A DNA stretch of 58,823 nt from Ilumatobacteraceae bacterium (lineage in GTDB: Bacteria > Actinomycetota > Acidimicrobiia > Acidimicrobiales > Ilumatobacteraceae). The stretch lies in NCBI GenBank assembly GCA_013213745.1, contig JABSQH010000152.1:1-58823 (forward strand), read 5' to 3'. Below are positions 52,287 to 58,823 of the stretch, one piece after another (positions within the stretch are counted from its first letter, which is position 1; the number at the start of each line of letters is the position of its first letter). The translations under genes were made by a program, and so were the position numbers. The notes beneath the pieces were generated by a model, which saw only the letters and a list, made by a program, of their open reading frames with translations, was not told the origin of the DNA and ran no database searches.

Positions 52287-53848
52287 AACGGGACGTTGCC
52301 GTGTTTACGTCGAGGGAGCTCCTCACGCTTGGTGGCCAACATCTGGAGGCCGGCGACGAGCTTCTGTCGAGTCTCGGCGGGGTCGATGACGTCGTCGACG
52401 TAGCCGCGTTCAGCCGCGGCGTACGGGTTGGCGTAACGCTCCGTGTACTCCTCGACCAGCTCGGCGCGGCGGGCGGTCGGGTCGGCAGCTTGCTGGAGCT
52501 CTCGGCGGTACACGATCTCGACGGCGCCCTGGGGGCCCATCACGGCCAGTTCGGCGGTTGGCCAGGCAAACGCCAGGTCGGCGCCGATCGACTTGGAGTT
52601 CATGACCACGTAGGCGCCGCCATAAGCCTTGCGTGTGATCACCTGGATGCGCGGCACCGTCGCTTCGCAGTAGGCATACAGCAGCTTCGCGCCGTGGCGG
52701 ATGATGCCGCCGTACTCCTGGTCGACGCCAGGCAGGAAGCCGGGCACATCGACGAACGTGATCAGCGGAATGTTGAATGCGTCGCACGTGCGAACGAAGC
52801 GGGCGGCTTTCTCTGACGACTCGATGTCGAGTACCCCAGCGAGCACCTTGGGCTGGTTGCCGACGATGCCGACGGGCATGCCATCGATACGAGCGAACCC
52901 GCACACGATCGACTTGGCCCAATGGGTGTAGTACTCGAAGAAGTCGTCATCGTCCACGACGTGGCGGATCACCTCGACCATGTCGTACGGCAGGTTCGGA
53001 CTGTCGGGCAGGATGTCGCGCAGCTCGGGGCACAACCGGTCGGGGTCGTCGCCGAGGTCTTCGACCGGCGGTTCCTCGAGGTTGTTCGATGGCAGGTACG
53101 ACAACAGATAACGAACGTCGTCGAGGCAGGCCTTCTCGTCGTCGGCGACGAACGTGGCGACGCCCGACTTCGAGGCGTGACTCATCGCGCCGCCGAGTTC
53201 TTCGAGCGTGACGTCTTCGCCGGTCACGGTCTTCACCACGTCGGGGCCGGTGATGAACATGTGGCTCGACTCGCGGACCATGAAGATGAAGTCGGTCATC
53301 GCCGGGCTGTAGACCGCACCACCAGCACAGGGGCCGAGGATCACCGAGATCTGTGGAACCACACCCGATGCAAGGACGTTGCGATAGAAGATCCCGCCAT
53401 AGCTGGCGAGTGACACGACGCCTTCTTGGATGCGCGCGCCGGCGCCGTCGTTGAGGCCGATCACGGGTGCTCCGACCTTGGCGGCGAGGTCCATCATCTT
53501 GTGGATCTTTTCGGCGAACACCTCGCCGAGCGCACCGCCGAACACGGTGAAGTCCTGGGAGAACACGAACACCTTGCGGCCTTCCACGGTGCCCCACCCG
53601 GTGATCACCCCGTCGGTGTAGGGCCGCTCCTCCAGTCCGCTGGCTTCGGCGCGGTGCCTAGCGAGCAGATCGAGCTCGTGGAACGAGCCGTCGTCGAGGA
53701 GGTAGTCGATGCGCTCGCGGGCGAGCAGCTTGCCCTTCTCGTGCTGGCGCTCGACCGCCCTTGGCGAACCGGCGTGGTGGGCCTGGTCGCGCCGCTCGGC
53801 GAGATCGTCGAGCTTGGACTGCATCGGGTTGTGTTCGGTCGCCGTCAC
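52283..53848 (-). CDS. accD: Acyl-CoA (propionyl/acetyl-CoA) carboxylase beta subunit
   Basis: 521 residues from GTG 53848; ATG 53824 is an alternative. Carboxyltransferase subunit: [20 protein letters not shown] and [20 protein letters not shown] form the acyl-CoA oxyanion sites, and [11 protein letters not shown] and [16 protein letters not shown] the carboxybiotin side. Length and sequence fit actinobacterial PccB/AccD5-type enzymes making methylmalonyl- or malonyl-CoA. The biotinylated alpha subunit is not in the window. Confidence 0.94.
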   Translation of the reverse strand: MTATEHNPMQSKLDDLAERRDQAHHAGSPRAVERQHEKGKLLARERIDYLLDDGSFHELDLLARHRAEASGLEERPYTDGVITGWGTVEGRKVFVFSQDFTVFGGALGEVFAEKIHKMMDLAAKVGAPVIGLNDGAGARIQEGVVSLASYGGIFYRNVLASGVVPQISVILGPCAGGAVYSPAMTDFIFMVRESSHMFITGPDVVKTVTGEDVTLEELGGAMSHASKSGVATFVADDEKACLDDVRYLLSYLPSNNLEEPPVEDLGDDPDRLCPELRDILPDSPNLPYDMVEVIRHVVDDDDFFEYYTHWAKSIVCGFARIDGMPVGIVGNQPKVLAGVLDIESSEKAARFVRTCDAFNIPLITFVDVPGFLPGVDQEYGGIIRHGAKLLYAYCEATVPRIQVITRKAYGGAYVVMNSKSIGADLAFAWPTAELAVMGPQGAVEIVYRRELQQAADPTARRAELVEEYTERYANPYAAAERGYVDDVIDPAETRQKLVAGLQMLATKREELPRRKHGNVPL

Positions 53849-53956
53849 GGCGATGAAGCTAGTGGTTCGCGCCCGGGTTGAGTAGTCGACGATCTCGGTC
53901 GGGGGCGATTGACGGGCGGGTCATCATGCGGTCCATCGATGGGCCAGACTGCGCAC

Positions 53957-55063
53957 ATGTCCGCAGAGGAGCGCGACGCGCCGGCCCCGTTCGATCTGCC
54001 GGTCCAGCCACCGCTCGATCCGATGCTCGCCAAGCTGGCGCGGGCGATCCCGGCCGGCGACGACTGGTTGTTCGAGCCGAAATGGGATGGATTCCGGTGT
54101 CTGGTGTTCCGCGACGGCGATCGACTCGAGATGTACAGCCGCAAGCGCCGCCCGCTCGATCGCTACTTTCCCGAGTTGCTCGATCCGCTGCGCGCAGCGC
54201 TGCCCGAGCGGGCGGTGATCGATGGTGAGATCGTCGTCGCCGATCGTGCCGATCGCGGGCTTGACTTCGATGCGTTGCTCCAGCGCATCCACCCGGCGAC
54301 GTCCCGTGTCGAGCGGCTGGCGGCGGAGACGCCGGCGAGCTTCGTCGCGTTCGACGTGATCGCCGTCGGCGGCACCGACCTGCGCGACGAGCCCATGACC
54401 GCCCGGCGGGCGCAGTTGCTCGACGCAGTCGATGCCGCCCCGCCGGTGTACATCACTCCGGCGAGCCGTGACCGCGCGATCGCCGAAGAGTGGTTCGTGC
54501 GCTTCGAGGGCGCCGGTCTCGATGGTGTGGTGGCCAAGTCGATCGATGGCGTGTACGCGCCGGGAAAACGGACACTCGTCAAGGTCAAGCACGAACGCAC
54601 CGCCGACTGCGCCGTTCCCGGATACCGAATACACAAAGACGGTGCCGGTGTCGGATCACTCTTGCTCGGCCTGTACGACGACGCCGGGGAGTTGCACTCG
54701 GTCGGTGTCGCAGCAGCGTTCAGTCGCGCCCGCCGCGCGGAGCTACTCGATGAGCTCGCGCCCCGCACCGTCGACGCGCTCGAGGGTCATCCGTGGCGAT
54801 CGTGGGCCGAGCACGATGCCGAGCACTCGGGACCGGGCGGCGGGAGCCGGTGGAACGCCGGCAAAGATCTCTCGTTTGTCCCGATTCGGATGGGCCTCGT
54901 TGCCGAGGTGACCTTTGGTCAGCTCGAAGGCGGGCGCTTCCGACACGGTGTCGGCTTCGTACGTTGGCGTCCCGACCGCGACCCCGAGAGTTGCACCTTC
55001 GATCAGCTCGACGTCGCCGATCCGGTCCGTTTCGACGAGGTCGTTGCGCCAGATCACGACTGA
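53957..55063 (+). CDS. ATP-dependent DNA ligase (LigC/LigD-ligase type)
   Basis: 368 residues from ATG 53957. Adenylation lysine K42 in FEPKWDGFR, motif III with DGEIV at 89-93, FVAFDVIA at 129-136, motif IV DGVVAKS at 189-195, motif V VKVKH at 208-212. C-terminal OB domain follows. Standalone ligase without polymerase or nuclease domains; no Ku gene nearby, so a role in break repair is only a family-based guess. The 108-bp gap to accD holds both promoters. Confidence 0.9.
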   Translation: MSAEERDAPAPFDLPVQPPLDPMLAKLARAIPAGDDWLFEPKWDGFRCLVFRDGDRLEMYSRKRRPLDRYFPELLDPLRAALPERAVIDGEIVVADRADRGLDFDALLQRIHPATSRVERLAAETPASFVAFDVIAVGGTDLRDEPMTARRAQLLDAVDAAPPVYITPASRDRAIAEEWFVRFEGAGLDGVVAKSIDGVYAPGKRTLVKVKHERTADCAVPGYRIHKDGAGVGSLLLGLYDDAGELHSVGVAAAFSRARRAELLDELAPRTVDALEGHPWRSWAEHDAEHSGPGGGSRWNAGKDLSFVPIRMGLVAEVTFGQLEGGRFRHGVGFVRWRPDRDPESCTFDQLDVADPVRFDEVVAPDHD

Positions 55064-55116
55064 GTGTCTGCACTGGGTCGACTTCCGAGCGCCCGCCAGT
55101 CGACGCGACGGACCGG

Positions 55117-56997
55117 TCAGCCCGCAACGGTGGTGGTCGTCTCGGGGATGGTCACCACGATCGACGGAGGAATCGTCAATGCAGTGGTCGGGGTGGTGCC
55201 GTCTTCATTGAGCATCACGAAGGTCTGTGGGTCGCTGTTGACCACCCCGAGCGACGTTTGCGCGTTGATGGTGAGCAACCATTCTCCGGCCACGGTGAGC
55301 GGAAGCCCGTCACTTTGCGGACGGACGGCGACCCCGCGACCGTCGAGCGGGACCGGTTGGGTGATGGTGCCGATCGTGGCGTTGGGCGGCGCCGTGAACA
55401 CCACTTCGAGGCCGGACAGGCCGGACTCGGGCTCGTCGACCGCGACTTCCACGCCGACGATGCCGACACGATCGCTCGTGAGGCTGACCGTGACGTCGAG
55501 ATCGGCTTCTTCCACTTCGACCCGCCGCTCGATGACGTAGTCGATGGTCGCCGCAGTTGCGAAGTTCGGTGGTGTCAGAGCCAACGCCCACGCGGTCAGG
55601 GCGAACACGACGATGCCGAGCAGGGCCTCGATGCCGAAGGCCCGTCGCAGTCGTTCGGCCATGGGCAGTGTCATCTCGTGCGCCCGGGCGAGTCGCTGAT
55701 TGACGAATTGCCGGGCCGACATGGCCACGAAGACCATCGCCGCCAACACGACCATCCGGAGCACGACCACTCGGCCGTGACTGGAGCTGAACAGATTGCC
55801 TCCGTCGACGCGGATCATCTCGATGATCGCCGTCACGATCGTCACGACGATCGCCAGGTTCGAGATGCGTCCGAACCCCCGCACGGCGTGGACAAGGTCT
55901 TCCTCACCCGGCCCGGCGAGTACGACGCGGGCGACGAGAATGGCGCCGCCGACCCAGATCGCCAACGCAAGTGCCTGGACGACGGTGAGCAACGCACCCA
56001 GCGCGGCGAAGTCGCCACCGACGCGGGCGAGGCCGAGCGTTGCGACGGCCAACGCGGGGAGGCCGAGGCCGGCCAGCTGGCTGGTCGGGTCGATGACTCG
56101 ATCCGGCCGGAAGGCGACCCATCCGATCACGATGGACAAGACGAGTTGAGCGAGCGCCGCGATTCCTGCCGTGCCGGCGTTGAGCAGATCGAACCACGCG
56201 GTGGGGTTGATGCCGCTGCCGAACGACGATGCGGTGACGGCGGCAGAGGCGGCGACCACGTACAGGAACGAACCGAGCACCGAGACGATCCATGCCAACC
56301 GCATGAAGCGCACGGTGAGCAGGTACTCGACGCCTTCGGGCCACGCAGCGGCGATCACGATCAGCCCACCGAACAACGCGCTGAGGCCGATCATCGAGAC
56401 CAACCGACCGAGCCACAGGGGGCCCTGGCCTGACTCGACTTCGTCGAGGTCGACCACGGTGGTGTCGTCCGTGCTGCCCGTCGTGTCACCGGTGGCCGTG
56501 TCGGCCGCAGTGGTGTCGGTGGCAGTGGTGTCGGTGGCAACGGTGGTGGCGGTCGCCGCCGAATCGTCGGTGGGCACAGTGGTGGCGACCGTCCCGGTCT
56601 GCACGTTGAAGGTGATGTTGCCTTGTCCGTTCGGCTCGCCGTCTGGATCACTGACGAGCCAGTTGGCCACGCACGTGCCCCCGGGCAGCGGCTCGGCGAT
56701 CGCGGCGCTCAGCGTTCGCCCGTCGCTATCGACCTCGGTTGCCTCGAGTGTCTGGAGCTCGGCATTGCAAGTCAGGCCGATGGTGTTGGTTTCGCCCAGC
56801 TCCTCGACGAAGACGATGCTGATTGCGGCGGGAGACGACTCGATCGTGCTTCCGTCGGCCGGCGTGGACTCGCTCACCGAGTTGTCAGCGGCGACCGTGC
56901 CTCCGGTGAGCAGTAGTGTGGCGAGCGCGACGAAGACGCCGGCGGCGAGGGACGCGAGGGTGCCGCGTCGGAGTCGAACGGATGTGCCCGCGCTCAC
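55117..56997 (-). CDS. CopC-CopD fusion membrane protein
   Basis: 626 residues. Signal peptide 1-37; CopC-like domain at about 38-135 (STPADGSTIESSPAAISIVF); Thr/Asp-rich linker 136-190; CopD-like membrane domain with about eight helices at 195-480; then an outer C-terminal beta domain and a threonine-rich end. The mature N-terminus reads ADNSVSEST, without the histidine that binds copper in true CopC, so copper handling is uncertain. It has two cysteines (77 and 109) in the CopC-like part. Confidence 0.8.
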   Translation of the reverse strand: MSAGTSVRLRRGTLASLAAGVFVALATLLLTGGTVAADNSVSESTPADGSTIESSPAAISIVFVEELGETNTIGLTCNAELQTLEATEVDSDGRTLSAAIAEPLPGGTCVANWLVSDPDGEPNGQGNITFNVQTGTVATTVPTDDSAATATTVATDTTATDTTAADTATGDTTGSTDDTTVVDLDEVESGQGPLWLGRLVSMIGLSALFGGLIVIAAAWPEGVEYLLTVRFMRLAWIVSVLGSFLYVVAASAAVTASSFGSGINPTAWFDLLNAGTAGIAALAQLVLSIVIGWVAFRPDRVIDPTSQLAGLGLPALAVATLGLARVGGDFAALGALLTVVQALALAIWVGGAILVARVVLAGPGEEDLVHAVRGFGRISNLAIVVTIVTAIIEMIRVDGGNLFSSSHGRVVVLRMVVLAAMVFVAMSARQFVNQRLARAHEMTLPMAERLRRAFGIEALLGIVVFALTAWALALTPPNFATAATIDYVIERRVEVEEADLDVTVSLTSDRVGIVGVEVAVDEPESGLSGLEVVFTAPPNATIGTITQPVPLDGRGVAVRPQSDGLPLTVAGEWLLTINAQTSLGVVNSDPQTFVMLNEDGTTPTTALTIPPSIVVTIPETTTTVAG

Positions 56998-57026
56998 GAT
57001 GGATCGAGGCTAGTGGGCGGCCCCCG

Positions 57027-57560
57027 TCAGGACTCTGACCCCGTCGTCCCCGGTATGGTCACCGTCGTCGACGGTGAGGCGTCGCCGGGCCCTCCGGTGG
57101 CGGTCCGACGGCATTGCGGAGCGCCCATCTCGGTGACGAGATCGTCGCGACCGAGCAACAGCTCGCCGAGTTGCGTCGTGAGTGCTCCGAGGTCGGCGTT
57201 CGGGTCGTCGGCGGTGACGGTCGCAATCTGCGCCCAAGTAGCGGCCTGTTCCTCGGTGTTGCGCACGAACGCCCGGTGGTCGTCGTCGAGGTCGTCGATT
57301 CGCGGCGGATCGAGGGTTCTCGCCTGGTCGGCCTCGCCGCGCAGTTCCGACGCCGCCGCGTCGGCGAAGTCGGTGACGCTGATCAGCTCTGGCGGATCCG
57401 GGAGCGCATCGAGTTCGGCGGCGGTTGCGACGCAGATCTGCTCGAGGTCGGCGAGGTATTCAGCAGCTGTCGGATCGGCAGTGGCCTCCTCGCCGCACGA
57501 CGAGACGATCGCAACCGCAACGGCGGCGACGGCTGCAGAGACCCGCGTTCGATGCCCCAT
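57027..57560 (-). CDS. Putative secreted lipoprotein, unknown function
   Basis: 177 residues. Signal peptide ends in AIVSSCGEE, an acceptable though imperfect lipobox. The mature part is helical and acidic with two further cysteines (about 43 and 150) and a Ser/Thr-rich end. 29 bp downstream of it begins the CopC-CopD gene, so the two are probably co-transcribed. Confidence 0.65.
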   Translation of the reverse strand: MGHRTRVSAAVAAVAVAIVSSCGEEATADPTAAEYLADLEQICVATAAELDALPDPPELISVTDFADAAASELRGEADQARTLDPPRIDDLDDDHRAFVRNTEEQAATWAQIATVTADDPNADLGALTTQLGELLLGRDDLVTEMGAPQCRRTATGGPGDASPSTTVTIPGTTGSES

Positions 57561-57658
57561 CGGTGGTCACTGTACGGAGCGGCGCACGACCGGTGGGCGC
57601 GCCGGGCTGTGATCGATGGCCCGCCGTCGGCGTTGGCTGTGATGGATATGGTGACCAG

Positions 57659-58823
57659 ATGGCCACCCAAGCGCTGTATCGCCGGTATCGCCCGCGCCGG
57701 TTCGGCGATCTCAAAGGGCAAGATCATGTGGTCCAGGCACTCCGCAGCGCCGTGGCCGATGGTCGGGAGGGGCAGGCCTACTTGTTCTCCGGGCCCCGTG
57801 GTACCGGCAAGACGTCGTCGGCGCGCATCTTGGCCAAGGTGCTCAACTGCGAGAACCCGCGCGACGGCGAGCCGTGCTGTGAGTGTGAGTCGTGCCTTGC
57901 GGTGGAGCGCGGCACGAGCTACGACGTCCACGAACTCGACGCAGCGAGCAACAACGGCGTCGATGCAATGCGCGACCTGATCGAGAAGGCGTCGCTCGGA
58001 ACCCCCGGCCGGCACAAGGTGTACATCCTCGACGAGGTGCACATGCTGTCGAAGGCGGCCGAAGCAGCGTTGCTCAAGACGCTCGAGGAGCCTCCGTCAC
58101 ATGTGGTGTTCGTGCTGGCGACGACCGATCCGCAGAAGATGTCCGACACCATTCGTAGTCGTACGCAGCATCTGCAGTTCCATCTGTTGCCGGCGGACAC
58201 GCTAGCCGAGCACGTTCGTTGGGTGGCTGCCGACGCGGGGCTCGACGTGTCGGACTCCGCGTTCGACCAGGTGCTCGCTTCGGGTGCGGGCTCGGCGCGC
58301 GACACGCTGTCGGCGCTCGAGCTCGCGGCCAACGCGGGCGATGCCGCGCTCGATGTCGTGCCGCTCGACGACTTCGTCGAGGCGATGATCGAGCGCAGCA
58401 GCGGGCAAGCGCTCACGCTGATCGCCGATGCCATCGCCATCGGGCGCGATCCGCGCACCCTCACCGAGGAATTGATCGGCCACCTGCGGAACGGATTCTT
58501 GAGCTTGATGGCACCGCAGTTGGTCCAGCTGCCGACGGATCGAGTCGATGCGGTGGCGTCGCAGGCACAACGGCTGGGTGCCGCAGGACTGGTTCGGGCC
58601 ATCGAGCGGCTGGGGACCGCGTTGGTCGATATGCGTCACGCACCTGATCCACGGGTGTTGCTCGACGTGGTCGCCGTGCAACTGACCGCCGACGAGGTCG
58701 ATCCCGACGTCGGCGCGCTGCTGGCGCGGGTGCAGCGACTCGAGGCACGGCTGGAGGCGTTGGAAGCGGCGCCGACCGCTCCTGGCGCCGCGCCGTCGGG
58801 TTCCCCGACGACACCGTCGGGCC
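57659..58823 (+). CDS. dnaX: DNA polymerase III gamma/tau subunit, N-terminal part
   Basis: Partial: open to the window's end, 388 codons seen. ATG 57659 starts MATQALYRRYRPRRFGDLKG, the classic DnaX opening. Walker A is GPRGTGKTSS at 45-54, the zinc module is C64-x8-CCxCxxC (73-79), Walker B region ILDEVHMLS, and sensor TIRSRTQHLQF. Clamp loader ATPase of the replicative polymerase. The sequence becomes alanine/proline-rich near 58760, the start of the linker to the tau part outside the window. The 98 bp upstream hold no RNA gene that I can recognise. Confidence 0.95.
   Translation, partial: MATQALYRRYRPRRFGDLKGQDHVVQALRSAVADGREGQAYLFSGPRGTGKTSSARILAKVLNCENPRDGEPCCECESCLAVERGTSYDVHELDAASNNGVDAMRDLIEKASLGTPGRHKVYILDEVHMLSKAAEAALLKTLEEPPSHVVFVLATTDPQKMSDTIRSRTQHLQFHLLPADTLAEHVRWVAADAGLDVSDSAFDQVLASGAGSARDTLSALELAANAGDAALDVVPLDDFVEAMIERSSGQALTLIADAIAIGRDPRTLTEELIGHLRNGFLSLMAPQLVQLPTDRVDAVASQAQRLGAAGLVRAIERLGTALVDMRHAPDPRVLLDVVAVQLTADEVDPDVGALLARVQRLEARLEALEAAPTAPGAAPSGSPTTPSG

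Noticed and set aside
54793-56433. About 540-codon open frame on the plus strand
   Set aside because: Antisense to the CopC-CopD gene and overlapping the ligase; composition is that of a shadow frame.
57561-57658. Signal recognition particle RNA gene ahead of dnaX
   Set aside because: The 98-bp gap is too short and lacks the conserved GGAA/GNRA-type hairpin of SRP RNA.

Overview
The window reads as a chromosomal segment of a high-GC actinomycete, most like the Acidimicrobiia (Ilumatobacter and relatives). This rests on gene content, not on a database search: a SigR/RsrA-type sigma/anti-sigma pair, an acyl-CoA carboxylase beta subunit with a tiny epsilon-like partner, a CtpE-like P-type ATPase, a HemB with the actinobacterial C-D-C metal site, and dense packing with many ATGA, GTGA and TGATG overlaps.

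Layout. 1-7332: heme synthesis genes hemC (cut by the window edge), hemD, hemB and hemL, interrupted by a secreted propeller protein and an antisense membrane protein. 7498-12422: fumC, an unknown protein, a broken ATP-grasp gene, a DUF885 metallopeptidase and a small anchored protein. 12430-15945 (minus): a tightly overlapped four-gene operon of SDR, degenerate PlsC-like, alpha/beta hydrolase and renalase-like flavoprotein. 15944-17511: two tandem Tat-type M23 peptidases. 17635-20840 (minus): a phosphatase-like protein without its cysteine, tilS, a 49-residue membrane protein, rsrA, sigR and marR. 20865-25506: a CtpE-like ATPase, a decayed papain-like gene and a potassium/proton antiporter. 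25507-27527: an accessory patch holding two copies of a 50-bp double-hairpin repeat, a methyltransferase, and truncated GNAT and peroxiredoxin genes.

27528-37092 looks like a small-molecule import and breakdown locus: a creatininase-family amidohydrolase, RidA, an LLM flavin monooxygenase, a cytosine-deaminase-like amidohydrolase, an isopenicillin-N-synthase-like Fe(II) oxygenase and a complete BMP-type (nucleoside class) ABC importer. Its substrate is not established; a nucleobase or modified nucleoside is the best guess. A broken SGNH-hydrolase/peptidoglycan-binding gene and a tRNA-Thr(CGU) follow.

38184-46276 is a carotenoid cluster: idsA, crtI, crtB, cruF, a second CrtI-like oxidoreductase and a CruG/CrtQ-like glycosyltransferase, with a CrtA-like monooxygenase and a PlsY beside it. 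No lycopene cyclase is visible, so an acyclic, hydroxylated, glycosylated carotenoid is predicted. 46344-53848 (minus) holds xseB, xseA, rmuC, a metallophosphoesterase, two proline-rich RDD proteins, the epsilon-like ORF and accD. 53957-58823 has an ATP-dependent DNA ligase, a CopC-CopD fusion, a lipoprotein and the 5' part of dnaX.
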